Position numbers and translations under genes: made by a program. This document shows, piece by piece, positions 34,875 through 43,122 of a DNA stretch of 50,166 nt (the first letter of the stretch is position 1; each line of letters opens with the position of its first letter). Below the pieces are notes generated by a model. That model was not told the DNA's origin and ran no database searches. It saw only the letters and a list, made by a program, of their open reading frames with translations. This DNA comes from Christensenella sp. UBA2853 (GTDB lineage: Bacteria > Bacillota > Clostridia > Christensenellales > Aristaeellaceae): contig DEFL01000073.1 of the NCBI GenBank assembly GCA_002350845.1, forward strand, positions 39,486 to 89,651, written 5' to 3'.

Positions 34875-35972
34875 TCAGCTCAGCGCAATGCGCTCTTCGG
34901 TCTCGATGTGGAAGGCATCGACCTTGGCAGGACGCAGGCGGAAACGCACGGTTTTGCCGGAAATCTTGTTTTCGGCGTCGATGATCGCCCGGATCTGGGC
35001 GGACGCGGCATCATGACTGCACACGACGCTGGTGTCGCGGCCCATGACCTCGACAGCATGCACACGGCACTCCAGGGGACCTTCGGGATCCGGAATGAAG
35101 CCTTCCGGACGGATGCCGACATAGACTTTCTGGGGCTGTGCGGCCGGTGCGGGCAGGACAGCAGCCTGGCCGATCCAGAGCTGTCCGTTTTCAATGCGCC
35201 CTTCAAAGACGTTGATGGGCGGCGTGCCGAGGAACTTGGCGACAAAGAGGTTGACCGGATCGTCATAGACGTCCTGAGGCCGGCCGATCTGCTGTACGAG
35301 GCCGCTCTTCATGACCACGATCTGGTCGGAAATCGACATGGCTTCCTCCTGGTCATGGGTGACAAAGACGGTCGTAATGCCGGTTTCCCTCTGGATGCGG
35401 CGGATTTCCTCGCGCGTCTGCAGACGCAGGCGGGCATCGAGGTTGGAGAGCGGTTCATCCAGAAGCAGGATGCGGGGCCGCTTGACCAGCGCGCGGGCAA
35501 TGGCCACGCGCTGCTGCTGTCCGCCGGACAGTTGGCTCGGATAATAATTTTCCTTACCGGAGAGCCCCATAGTGGCAAGCAGCTGCAGTGCCCGCTCCTC
35601 GGCTTTCTCTTTTGAGACACCGGCAACATGGACGGGGGCCTCGGTAATATTCCGCATTACAGTGAAATGTGGGAACAGGTTGTAGTCCTGAAATACCAGT
35701 CCGAAGAAAGAGCGAATCTTCTTCAGCTGCTGCTTATCCGCCCGGACCGCTTCCCCGTTCACCATATGAATGAGCGGTTCACCGTCATAATAGATGTCAC
35801 CCGCGTCTGCCTGCTCCAGTGTGGTGGCACAGCGCAGCATAGTGGACTTTCCAGAGCCGGAGGGGCCAATGACCGCAATGACCTGGCCCTCCTCCACCTG
35901 GAGGTTAATATCTTTCAGCACATTAAGTGAGCCGAAGCTTTTTTGGAGATGGTTAATTTCAAGCAGTGCCAT
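34875..35972 (-). CDS. Hybrid ABC ATPase: GlnQ-like N-half joined to MsmX/UgpC-like C-half
   Basis: 365 aa, one open frame. Residues 1-150 read as a polar-amino-acid ATPase (Walker A GPSGSGKST at 36-44, MLRCATTLEQADAGDIYYDG, FQDYNLFPHFTVMRNI, EAPVHVAGVSKEKAEERA). The signature LSGGQQQRVAIARAL is at 148-162. From there it reads as a carbohydrate ATPase (ILLLDEPLSNLDARLR, VTHDQEEAMSISDQIVV, FLGTPPINVFEGRI) with a C-terminal TOBE domain to about 360. GlnQ proteins are about 245 residues with DEPTSALDPE and no TOBE. The gene lies 10 bases after an amino-acid permease and 14 bases before a sugar permease, so each half matches its own side. An assembly join in the conserved signature is the simplest reading; a true fusion would be an ATPase shared by two transporters. 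Confidence 0.9.
   Translation of the reverse strand: MALLEINHLQKSFGSLNVLKDINLQVEEGQVIAVIGPSGSGKSTMLRCATTLEQADAGDIYYDGEPLIHMVNGEAVRADKQQLKKIRSFFGLVFQDYNLFPHFTVMRNITEAPVHVAGVSKEKAEERALQLLATMGLSGKENYYPSQLSGGQQQRVAIARALVKRPRILLLDEPLSNLDARLRLQTREEIRRIQRETGITTVFVTHDQEEAMSISDQIVVMKSGLVQQIGRPQDVYDDPVNLFVAKFLGTPPINVFEGRIENGQLWIGQAAVLPAPAAQPQKVYVGIRPEGFIPDPEGPLECRVHAVEVMGRDTSVVCSHDAASAQIRAIIDAENKISGKTVRFRLRPAKVDAFHIETEERIALS
35487..35531. other. Probable junction of two unrelated operons or genomes
   Basis: These 45 bases encode LSGGQQQRVAIARAL, among the most conserved strings of ABC ATPases. Family identity of the protein, operon content and base composition all change across it. Left of it long GC-rich stretches dominate; to its right the sequence is visibly less GC-rich, with AT-rich intergenic regions and ATT/AAT-rich codons. 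Confidence 0.7.
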
Positions 35973-35982
35973 AATGCCCTCC

Positions 35983-36648
35983 TCAGCTTCTCTGTTTGGA
36001 CCCGGTGTGGTCCATCTTCTTCTCTATCTGTTCCATGACAAGTGCCACCAGCCAGTTGAAAACGTAGTAGAAAATTGCAGCCGCCAGATAAGGCATGAAA
36101 GAAGCCTGCTGAGAGGCAATCTGTTTGGCCAAAGTGAACATTTCTGTCACAGCAATGGCGTAAGCAAGGGAGGTGTCCTTGACCAGTGTAATGATCTCAT
36201 TGGTAACGGACGGAAGTATGGACTTGAAGACCTGGGGCAGAATAATTCGGAAGAACGTCTGGCTCTTGGTGAAGCCCAGAAGCTGGGCCGCCTCATACTG
36301 GCCCGGGTCAATGGACTCAATGCCGCCGCGGAATATCTCGGCGAAATAGGCCGCATAGTTAATGACAAAAGCAATAATGACCGCCGGAAAGCGGTAGCCC
36401 GCTGAAATCTGCGTATTAAACAGAAGATACGGCCCGAAATAGACGACAATGAGCTGCAGCATGAGAGGCGTGCCACGCATAATGGAAATGTAGACTTTCA
36501 CAATGCCCCGGACCACCGGGTTCTTTGCCATCCGTCCTCTGGCAACCAGAAGACCAAGCGGAAGGGCAAGTACGAGAGTCAGCGCAAATATTTCCAGCGT
36601 GGTGAGCATGCCCATGCCGAGCTGCTGCATCATGGTTCCCCAGTTCAT
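35983..36648 (-). CDS. Polar amino-acid ABC transporter permease
   Basis: 221 aa from ATG 36648 (MNWGTMMQQLG); the start overlaps the upstream stop in an ATGA. HisM/GlnP family features: TLEIFALTLVLALPLGL, YISIMRGTPLMLQLIVVYFG, and the EAA-like loop YEAAQLLGFTKSQTFFRIILPQ, then VKDTSLAYAIAVTEMF. About five helices. It works with the 36645 binding protein and, originally, a GlnQ-type ATPase whose N-terminal half is at 35531-35972. Confidence 0.93.
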   Translation of the reverse strand: MNWGTMMQQLGMGMLTTLEIFALTLVLALPLGLLVARGRMAKNPVVRGIVKVYISIMRGTPLMLQLIVVYFGPYLLFNTQISAGYRFPAVIIAFVINYAAYFAEIFRGGIESIDPGQYEAAQLLGFTKSQTFFRIILPQVFKSILPSVTNEIITLVKDTSLAYAIAVTEMFTLAKQIASQQASFMPYLAAAIFYYVFNWLVALVMEQIEKKMDHTGSKQRS

Positions 36649-37505
36649 GCCCTGTTCTCCCCCTTTATTATTACCATATTGGAAAGACGCCACTTCTTTG
36701 CAATCTTTTGGAAAGTGCCGTCTGCCATCATCTCATCCAGTGTTTCCTGGACCTCATCACGGAGTTTCGTATTTCCCAGTTTGAAGGCAACCGCATACTG
36801 TTCCGAGGCAAGACTCTGCTTGAGAATTCGGTATGTGGGGTTTCTGCGGTGGAACCGCTTCTTTCTCTGGTTGGCACGGCGCGTCATGATCTGGTAATCT
36901 GCCACACCAATGTCCATGGCAATGGCGTCCACAGCACCGGAGTCCAGGTTAAGGAAGCAGGTGTTATAGTCGTTTTCCACATCCAGTCCGGAGAATGTGT
37001 CGGCCAGGTCTTTGCGCTCGTGAACCAAAGCCGACTCCGCTGAGGACTCCGTCTGGACTGCAACCAGTTTGCCGGCAAGGTCCTTCAGCGTGTGGATGTC
37101 ACTGTTTCCCCGTACCACAATGGCCTGGGTATTGTCGGCATAGGGGTCTGAGAAAGTATATTTCCCTTCTCTGCCATTTACTGTGAAACCGTTCCAAATG
37201 CAGTCAATGGTGCCCGAGGAGAGCTCCATGTCCTTGGAGTCCCAGTCAATGGGCTGCGCCACAAAATGCCAGCCCCTCCGTCGGCAGACTTCCTTAGCAA
37301 GGTCAAGGTCAAAGCCCACATAGTTTCCATTGTCATCAATGAAGCCATAGGGCGGGAACCCAGCGTCAAAGCCCACAATGAAGTCATTGCCGGCCTGTCT
37401 CTTTGGCGCTGTACCAGCGTTCTCCGTTCCCTTACCGCATCCGGAAAGAGAGAGAATCCCCAGGAGAAGAGCCGCCGCGCAGAGCAGTGATATCCATTTT
37501 TTCAT
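36645..37505 (-). CDS. Amino-acid ABC transporter substrate-binding lipoprotein
   Basis: 286 aa from ATG 37505 (MKKWISLL) after GGAGAGG; the longer frame is rejected. Lipobox LSLSGC at about residue 23. Family 3 solute-binding motifs: DFIVGFDAGFPPYGFIDDNGNYVGFDLDLAKE, TIDCIWNGFTV, YTFSDPYADNTQAIVVR, ASEQYAVAFKLGN. A basic insert (RRANQRKKRFHRR) sits between the two lobes before YRILKQSLASEQ and looks unusual. The amino acid bound cannot be read from the sequence. Confidence 0.92.
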   Translation of the reverse strand: MKKWISLLCAAALLLGILSLSGCGKGTENAGTAPKRQAGNDFIVGFDAGFPPYGFIDDNGNYVGFDLDLAKEVCRRRGWHFVAQPIDWDSKDMELSSGTIDCIWNGFTVNGREGKYTFSDPYADNTQAIVVRGNSDIHTLKDLAGKLVAVQTESSAESALVHERKDLADTFSGLDVENDYNTCFLNLDSGAVDAIAMDIGVADYQIMTRRANQRKKRFHRRNPTYRILKQSLASEQYAVAFKLGNTKLRDEVQETLDEMMADGTFQKIAKKWRLSNMVIIKGENRA

Positions 37506-37536
37506 AGAACCTCTCCCCGCATTACTCAATGGAAAA

Positions 37537-37566
37537 ATTTTAACATATCACTTTACTGAAGTAAAG
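37537..37566 (-). promoter_or_regulatory. Promoter with overlapping palindromic operator, amino-acid ABC operon
   Basis: Minus strand: TTTACT (37560-37565), 17 bases, TAAAAT (37537-37542). A palindrome CTTTACT-GA-AGTAAAG (37551-37566) covers the -35 and part of the spacer, a typical repressor site. The regulator is not in the window. Confidence 0.5.
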
Positions 37567-37572
37567 GAAACA

Positions 37573-37607
37573 GGCCGTCTCCGGAGGGTTATCCTCCAAA
37601 GACGGCC
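37573..37607 (-). terminator. Terminator-like hairpin after mgtE
   Basis: GGCCGTCT/AGACGGCC outer stem with inner GGAGG/CCTCC, followed on the minus strand by TGTTTCCTTT. The T-run is interrupted, so strength is uncertain. Confidence 0.55.
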
Positions 37608-37635
37608 AGTAAGTTGCGCTATTCTTTTTCAGTTT

Positions 37636-38994
37636 TCAGACAAGGTGCAGAATGTGCACGGAAATGCTGAAATAGATGAGAAGGGAAACGGTGTCCACAA
37701 TTGTGGTAATGAGCGGGCTCGCCATAATGGCCGGGTCCAGTTTCAGCTGGTTGGCAAGGATTGGCAAAAGTGAGCCAATCAGCTTTGCAAAGAGAATGAC
37801 CAGCACCATGACAAGGCTGATAACCAGGGAGACACCCATGGGAATTTTGTCAATGAACAAGAGCTTGATCAGGTTGACACCCGCCAGTGTAATACCAATG
37901 AAGAACGCCACCCGGAGCTCTTTCCAAATGACACGGAATGAGTCTCGGAACTCCACGTCTCCCACGCTTATGGCACGGATAACGGAACTGCCGGACTGAG
38001 AACCTGCATTTCCTCCAATGTCCATGATAAGGGGAATGTAGGCAATAAGCGCCGTGCAAATGGCCAGCGCCGAACGGTAATGGTTGATAATGACACTGGT
38101 GAATGACGCGAGGATCATGAGGACAAGCAGCCATGGCATACGTTTAATATAAGTGGACCAGACACCGGTCTTCAGATACGGCTTGTCCGAAGGGGAAATG
38201 GCCGCCATCTTTTCAATGTCCTCTGTGGCCTCTTCTTCCAGGATATCTACAACATCATCAACTGTGACAATACCCACAAGGCGGTTTTCCTTGTCAACCA
38301 CCGGAACCGAGAGCAAGTCATAATGCTTTACCACGTTGGCGACCTCTTCCTGGTCGTCCAGTGTGTGCACGGAGATAAGCTGCTTGTCGTCATCCATAAG
38401 ATCATGGATTCGTTTCTCCGGGCTGCTGAACAACAGGTCGGAGAGTTCAATGGACCCCACCAGATGACGGCTGCTGTCAATAACATAAGCCGTATAGACG
38501 GTGACTTTGTCTTTACCGGTACTGCGTATTTTCTCAATGGCAAGTCCCACGGTACTGGTGTCATGGAGGGATATCATTTCGTCGGTCATAATGCTGCCGG
38601 CGGAGTCCTCCGGATAATTCAGGAACTTGTTGATGGTCTTCCTCGTCTCCGAGCTGGCATTGCTCAGGACTCGGGCCACCACGTTGGCCGGGACCTCCTC
38701 CAGGAAGTCGACGGCGTCATCCGTAAACAGGTCGTCGACAAGTTTACCGACCTCTTTGTCGGTAATGGAGTTTACGACCTTCTCCTGGGCGTCGGAGTCC
38801 AGGAAAGAAAAGACCTCGGCGGACATGTCCTTCGGCAGAATGCGGAAGACTTTGCCGACCTGCTCCGGGTCGTCCAGACGCTGCAGGAAGTCTGCCACGT
38901 CTGCCTCATTAATGCGTGCCAGCTCATACCGGAGCTGCATTAGCTTACCCTCTTGCAGGAGTTTCCCGAGGATATCATAATAAACTTCTTCCAT
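37636..38994 (-). CDS. mgtE: Magnesium transporter MgtE
   Basis: 452 aa from ATG 38994 (MEEVYYDILG) after AGGAGG. Cytosolic N domain of helical repeats (LDDPEQVGKVFRILPKDMSAEVFSFLD), then two CBS domains (VTVYTAYVIDSSRHLVGSIELSDLL; YDLLSVPVVDKENRLVGIVTVDDVVDILEEE), and five C-terminal membrane helices with PLIMDIGGNAGSQSGS. The N and CBS domains sense Mg2+ and gate the channel. The gene has a leader of about 290 bases with several hairpins. Confidence 0.95.
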   Translation of the reverse strand: MEEVYYDILGKLLQEGKLMQLRYELARINEADVADFLQRLDDPEQVGKVFRILPKDMSAEVFSFLDSDAQEKVVNSITDKEVGKLVDDLFTDDAVDFLEEVPANVVARVLSNASSETRKTINKFLNYPEDSAGSIMTDEMISLHDTSTVGLAIEKIRSTGKDKVTVYTAYVIDSSRHLVGSIELSDLLFSSPEKRIHDLMDDDKQLISVHTLDDQEEVANVVKHYDLLSVPVVDKENRLVGIVTVDDVVDILEEEATEDIEKMAAISPSDKPYLKTGVWSTYIKRMPWLLVLMILASFTSVIINHYRSALAICTALIAYIPLIMDIGGNAGSQSGSSVIRAISVGDVEFRDSFRVIWKELRVAFFIGITLAGVNLIKLLFIDKIPMGVSLVISLVMVLVILFAKLIGSLLPILANQLKLDPAIMASPLITTIVDTVSLLIYFSISVHILHLV

Positions 38995-39006
38995 AAAAAA
39001 AGCCTC

Positions 39007-39027
39007 CTGTCTCACACAGCGAGACAG
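39007..39027 (-). promoter_or_regulatory. Hairpin flush against the mgtE ribosome binding site
   Basis: Minus strand CTGTCTC-GCTGTGT-GAGACAG runs straight into GAGG of the mgtE ribosome binding site. Such a stem could control ribosome access. No known Mg2+ riboswitch (M-box) consensus was recognised. Confidence 0.4.
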
Positions 39028-39076
39028 AGGGCACATTAAAGTTTACTTTTCGGAAAAATGGAAACCCGGGAAACGG

Positions 39077-39107
39077 AAAAAGCTCTCGGGCAGCTTTCGC
39101 CAGAGAG
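39077..39107 (-). terminator. Terminator or attenuator in the mgtE leader
   Basis: Minus strand: CTCTC-T-GGC, 7-base loop, GCC-C-GAGAG, then CTTTTTCC. It lies between the small ORF region near 39150-39250 and mgtE, so it may end a short upstream transcript or act as an attenuator of mgtE. Confidence 0.55.
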
Positions 39108-39140
39108 TTCCACGCCGTGAGACCGGTTCAAAAAGCAAAA

Positions 39141-39262
39141 TTTAAGGTGTCCCGCTCGTGTGCTGTTTTGTTTTCAATTGCCAGACATAAGTGGTCAGGA
39201 ACATGCAGATTACTGCCGTCACCGCTATCCAAGCGAGCCACCTCCTTTTTTGATGTCGCACA
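39141..39262 (-). other. Possible small membrane peptide ORF upstream of mgtE
   Basis: A very good ribosome binding site (AAAAAAGGAGGT) is followed on the minus strand by a frame reading WLAWIAVTAVICMFLTTYVW then QLKTKQHTSGTP and a stop. This has the look of a one-helix micro-protein of 25-32 aa, but it has no ATG near the RBS: a GTG lies about 16 bases away. The TTG at correct spacing is in a different frame. A one- or two-base indel would repair it. The rest of 38995-39369 holds only the hairpins listed. Confidence 0.3.
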
Positions 39263-39369
39263 AATTTTAACGCGAAACCCGCCGCCCCGTCAACCAAAAA
39301 AAGCAAATTGACCGCCGCCCCGGAGGAGCAGCGGTCTGAGGCCGGAAAAAGCGGCCAGAAATCACAGGA

Positions 39370-40575
39370 TTATTTGCTCTCGGCGAGCATTTCCTTCGCC
39401 ACCTGGCCAAGGCGCTTGACGCCTTCCACAATGTCCTCATCCGTGGGTGTGGAGAAGTTCACACGGACGTAGGGTGTGGTGCCCGCAGTGTCGGTCAGAA
39501 AAGCGGTTCCGGGAACCACAGCGACCTTTTTTTCCACGGCACGCTTGCAGAATTCCAGCATGTCTATGCGGTCGTCCAGACGGCACCAGATAAAGAGACC
39601 GCCTTCGGGCCGAACGTAAGTTACGGCGTCACCCAGTTCAGAGTCAATGCAGTCACACATGAGGTTGAGCTTTTTGCGGTAGATAGCCTGGTTGTTGCTG
39701 AGGTGCTCTTCCAGGTTGTACTCACAGAGCCAGCGGTAGACGAGCATCTGGTTGAACATGGCGGTATGGACATCTTCGGTCTGTTTGCCAACCGTCATCT
39801 TCGCAAGGATTTCCTTGGGACCAACAGCATATCCGACTCGAATGCCGGGGCTAATGATTTTGGAGAATGTTCCGGCATAGACAACACGGCCCTCGGTGTC
39901 AAGGGTCTTAATAGCCGGGACGTCGTCGCCGGCAACGCGGATGGTGCCATAGGGGTTGTCCTCCAGAACAATGATGTCGTACTGGCAGGCCAGCTCATAA
40001 ACTTTCTTCCGCTTCTCCCAGCTCATGGTGACTCCACCGGGGTTCTGGAAGTTGGGAATGGTGTAGAGGAACTTGATGCGGTGGTCCGTGTCGTTTTTCA
40101 AGGTCTCTTCCAGTGCATTGGTGTCAATGCCGTCTGCCTCAATGGGAACGCCGGCAAGACTACAGTTGTAGGAGCGGAAGCAGTTGAGGGAGCCGATAAA
40201 AGACGGGTCCTCGCATGCAATAACGTCACCCTCATTGCAGAGGGACTTTGTAAGGAGCTCCATGACCTGAGTGGCACCACTGGTTACAATAAGAGAGTCA
40301 TTATCGGTTCCAATGTGGTTGCGCTCCTTCATGATTTCGGTGAGCTTTTCCACCAGAGGAGCATACCCTTCGGTAATTCCATACTGGAGTGCAGTAATAG
40401 GCTGTTCGTCAAAAATTTCCGCGGAGACCTTCCGAATGGCGTCAACGGGGAAGGACTCCGGTGCCGGGTTTCCGGCGGCAAAAGAGATGACCTCCGGGTC
40501 GGATGTGGACTTCAGAATTTCCCGCACAGCGGAGGGCTTGAGACCGGCAATTCGGTCGGAGAACTTGTATTCCAT
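39370..40575 (-). CDS. PLP-dependent aminotransferase, class I (2-aminoadipate/aromatic type)
   Basis: 401 aa from ATG 40575 (MEYKFSDRIAGL) after AGAGGAG. Fold-type I features: VISFAAGNPAPESFPV, LQYGITEGYAPL, TSGATQVMEL, TIPNFQNPGG, ILEDNPYG as VLEDNPYG, and the PLP lysine in GTFSKIISPGIRVGY. This is the LysN/MocR-like aminotransferase branch without an HTH domain. Substrate may be 2-aminoadipate, an aromatic or branched amino acid. It is divergent from fba, with AT-rich DNA between. Confidence 0.88.
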   Translation of the reverse strand: MEYKFSDRIAGLKPSAVREILKSTSDPEVISFAAGNPAPESFPVDAIRKVSAEIFDEQPITALQYGITEGYAPLVEKLTEIMKERNHIGTDNDSLIVTSGATQVMELLTKSLCNEGDVIACEDPSFIGSLNCFRSYNCSLAGVPIEADGIDTNALEETLKNDTDHRIKFLYTIPNFQNPGGVTMSWEKRKKVYELACQYDIIVLEDNPYGTIRVAGDDVPAIKTLDTEGRVVYAGTFSKIISPGIRVGYAVGPKEILAKMTVGKQTEDVHTAMFNQMLVYRWLCEYNLEEHLSNNQAIYRKKLNLMCDCIDSELGDAVTYVRPEGGLFIWCRLDDRIDMLEFCKRAVEKKVAVVPGTAFLTDTAGTTPYVRVNFSTPTDEDIVEGVKRLGQVAKEMLAESK

Positions 40576-40720
40576 AGTGGCTCCTCTTTCCAATTACATA
40601 AATATGCAATAAATTTTATCACACAGGGGCTATGTTTTCAATAATCCCGGCCGGGTGGCCGGCTTTTTCCCGTGCCCGTGCACACCATCGTAGATTAGCG
40701 AATTTTTAACAAATTTCTTT

Positions 40721-40749
40721 TTGACATATTACAGGGTACAGGTTATAAT
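40721..40749 (+). promoter_or_regulatory. Near-perfect sigma-A promoter of fba
   Basis: Perfect TTGACA (40721-40726), 17-base spacer, perfect TATAAT (40744-40749), 50 bases before the gene. This fits high constitutive expression of a glycolytic gene. Confidence 0.93.
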
Positions 40750-40798
40750 GAAACCACTCTAGCGTACCGATTGATTATTAGAAAAAGGAGTTTATTCT

Positions 40799-41749
40799 AT
40801 GTCACTCGTCACCTCAAAAGAAATGTTCGAGGAGGCCTACAATGGCGGATATGCCATTGGTGCTTTCAATGTCAATAACATGGAAATCGTTCAGGGCATC
40901 CTCCAGGGCTGCGTGAATCAGAAAGCTCCCGTCATTCTGCAGACCTCCAAAGGTGCCATCAAGTATGCCGGGTTCAACTACCTGACCAGCATGGTGGAGG
41001 CAGGCATCCGCAACGCCGAAGAAGCCGGTGTGGACATTCCGGTCGTCCTTCATCTCGACCACGGCCCGGACTTTGAGACCGCCAAAGAGTGCGTCGACAA
41101 CGGTTTTACCTCGGTTATGATCGACCAGTCCTCCAAGCCCTTCGAGGAAAACATCGCCGTCACAAAGCAGGTCGTTGAGTACGCCCACGACCACGGTGTT
41201 GTCGTAGAGGCCGAGCTCGGTACCCTCAGCGGCGTTGAGGACGACGTCAATGTCTCCGACGAAATGGCCCAGTTCACGAATCCCGACGAGGTCGAGGAGT
41301 TTGTCGGCCGCACCGGCGTTGACTCTCTGGCCATCGCCATCGGCACCAGCCACGGCGCCTATAAATATAAGCCCGGCCAGAAACCGCAGCTCCGCTTTGA
41401 CGTTCTGGAAGAGGTCTCCAAGCGCCTCCCCGGCTTCCCCATCGTCCTTCACGGTGCCTCCTCGGTACCCCAGGACCTTGTCAAGGTCATCAATGAGCAC
41501 GGCGGAAAAATGCCCGACGCCATCGGCATCCCGGAGGACATGCTCCGCAAGGCCGCTTCCATGGCTGTCTGCAAAATCAACATCGACTCGGATCTCCGCA
41601 TTGCCATGACTGCGGCTGTCCGCAAACACTTTGATGAGAATCCGGGCCACTTCGACCCGCGCCAGTATCTCGGCGACGGCCGTGCCGCGGTTCAGGCTCT
41701 CGTTGAGCATAAAATCGTCGACGTTCTCGGCTGCAACGGTAAGGCATAA
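40799..41749 (+). CDS. fba: Class II fructose-1,6-bisphosphate aldolase
   Basis: 316 aa after AAAAAGGAG. Typical features: YAIGAFNVNNMEIVQGI, VPVVLHLDHG as PVVLHLDHGPDFE with zinc-binding histidines near residue 85-88, VEAELGTLSGVEDDV, AIAIGTSHGAYK, LVLHGASS as IVLHGASSVPQD, and KINIDSDLR. It splits fructose-1,6-bisphosphate in glycolysis. Single-gene unit with strong promoter and terminator. Confidence 0.96.
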   Translation: MSLVTSKEMFEEAYNGGYAIGAFNVNNMEIVQGILQGCVNQKAPVILQTSKGAIKYAGFNYLTSMVEAGIRNAEEAGVDIPVVLHLDHGPDFETAKECVDNGFTSVMIDQSSKPFEENIAVTKQVVEYAHDHGVVVEAELGTLSGVEDDVNVSDEMAQFTNPDEVEEFVGRTGVDSLAIAIGTSHGAYKYKPGQKPQLRFDVLEEVSKRLPGFPIVLHGASSVPQDLVKVINEHGGKMPDAIGIPEDMLRKAASMAVCKINIDSDLRIAMTAAVRKHFDENPGHFDPRQYLGDGRAAVQALVEHKIVDVLGCNGKA

Positions 41750-41780
41750 GAGGATTCGTAAATCGCCCATACATAATAAA

Positions 41781-41822
41781 AAACACCCTACAGTGACTTC
41801 GGTTACTGCAGGGTGTTTTTTT
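41781..41822 (+). terminator. Terminator of fba
   Basis: AACACCCT/AGGGTGTT outer stem, CAGT(G)AC/GTTACTG inner stem, TTCG tetraloop, followed by seven T. Confidence 0.93.
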
Positions 41823-41827
41823 GCAAA

Positions 41828-41856
41828 AGAAAAGGCGCACCCGAAACGGATGCGCC
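41828..41856 (-). terminator. Terminator of the DUF4003-like gene
   Basis: GGCGCA/TGCGCC with inner CCG/CGG, followed on the minus strand by TTTTC. It lies tail to tail with the fba terminator. Confidence 0.75.
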
Positions 41857-41871
41857 AAAAAAATCAAACTA

Positions 41872-42837
41872 TTAAAGGAACAGCATGCCAAACAGAGCCC
41901 AGAGGGTAATTTCCATGGCGATGATAACGTCGGAGACGTCTGTGCCGGACTCCCGACTGAGTTTCGGGCGGCTGGCGCCGGCCACGATCATGGCAGAGTG
42001 CATGAGGCGGACGGTCTTCGAGTATTTCGGCACAAGGCCACGATACATTTCATGGCGGGACAGGTAGGTGTCCACATCAATAATGTCTTTTCCAATATCC
42101 TCAATGTCCTGGGGAAGCAGGGCTGCAAGGGCAAGCATGGGGCTCTGGTAGCCGCGGCCGTAGCGATAACCTTTTTCCTTCAGGTAGTTGTAGAGGTCAT
42201 GGTAACGCTGGCAGCTGGACTCCGCGTCAGAGCCGTTCATAGCGAGAACACGGCAGAGGCAGTGAAAGCTCTGGGGGTCTATGCAAGTCTCGGGCTTCAG
42301 ATATTGGACGCACGCCTTCGTGTCCTGGATGACCTTCTGGGTGTCCTTTCCGGACTTTGCTATGAGGAGGGAGAACAGGATATCTCCGCCGGAGTTGAGA
42401 ATTCGATTTTTTTCCTTCAGAGTCTCATAGATGATGGAGGCCTTCTGCGCCATGGGTTCCCAGAGGGTGTCGTCCTTCTCGTCGGAGAGAATGATGCAGG
42501 CCAGAGGGATATAGTCCGGGACAGGCGGGAAATGCCGGCGGATAATGACACGGGCCTGCTGCAGGTCCTTAAGTTTCTGTTTCGGGTCGTCGCTGAGGGC
42601 GAGGGCCGTGACGATCATAAGGGCGGAAATGCCGCTGAAGTCGGAGAAAAAGCCCTCCTCTTTGATGAGGAAGGATTCGCATTTTTTGAGACGAAGAACG
42701 TCCGGTTCCATTTCATGCTCCGCGAAGAGCTCAGAGCAGATGGGCCGGGCATACATATTTTGAAGAGGTTCGGCGCGGGCAATATTACGCTGGGCGCGCA
42801 CGAAATTGCGGCAATGCAGTTGCAGAGTTTGATTCAT
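41872..42837 (-). CDS. DUF4003-family protein of unknown function
   Basis: 321 aa after GGAG. All-helical cytoplasmic protein: EHEMEPDVLRLKKCE, FSDFSGISALMIVTALALSDDPK, PLACIILSD, LSRHEMYRGLVPKYSKTVRLMHSAMIV. The helical repeat GISALMIVTALAL...YIPLACIIL is typical of DUF4003 proteins common in Bacillota. A membrane-like C-terminal stretch (DVIIAMEITLWALFGMLFL) ends it. Function unknown. AT-rich DNA upstream contains TTATAATAAGG as a possible -10. Confidence 0.7.
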   Translation of the reverse strand: MNQTLQLHCRNFVRAQRNIARAEPLQNMYARPICSELFAEHEMEPDVLRLKKCESFLIKEEGFFSDFSGISALMIVTALALSDDPKQKLKDLQQARVIIRRHFPPVPDYIPLACIILSDEKDDTLWEPMAQKASIIYETLKEKNRILNSGGDILFSLLIAKSGKDTQKVIQDTKACVQYLKPETCIDPQSFHCLCRVLAMNGSDAESSCQRYHDLYNYLKEKGYRYGRGYQSPMLALAALLPQDIEDIGKDIIDVDTYLSRHEMYRGLVPKYSKTVRLMHSAMIVAGASRPKLSRESGTDVSDVIIAMEITLWALFGMLFL

Positions 42838-42955
42838 AAAATCTCCGGGAAGGCTCCAATCCTTATTAATCCTTATTATAAAAAGAAATATCTGTTATCT
42901 ATTATATTAACGTGATTGGGGTACGAGGTCAACCGGAAGGGTCTTGTTCCTACAT

Positions 42956-42982
42956 TTAGCACTCTAATTAAATGAGTGCTAA
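42956..42982 (+). promoter_or_regulatory. Perfect CIRCE operator ahead of the first hsp20
   Basis: TTAGCACTC (42956-42964), 9 bases, GAGTGCTAA (42974-42982): the exact inverted repeat bound by the heat-shock repressor HrcA. A TATAAT lies at about 43022-43027, downstream, in GGCTATAATGAG. Confidence 0.95.
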
Positions 42983-43122
42983 ATATTAACAATTTGTTCA
43001 TACATTTTAGAATAGAAGGGCTATAATGAGAATTGCCGAAAGGGAAAAGAACCCTGGAAGGCACTTCCCCCGATCCAGCAGGGTCCCGAATTTCAAATCA
43101 CTTTCATCTGGAGGTTGTTAGT

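Noticed and set aside
39113..39311. 64 aa plus-strand frame upstream of mgtE
   Set aside because: No RBS, no protein-like pattern, lies in the opposite leader.
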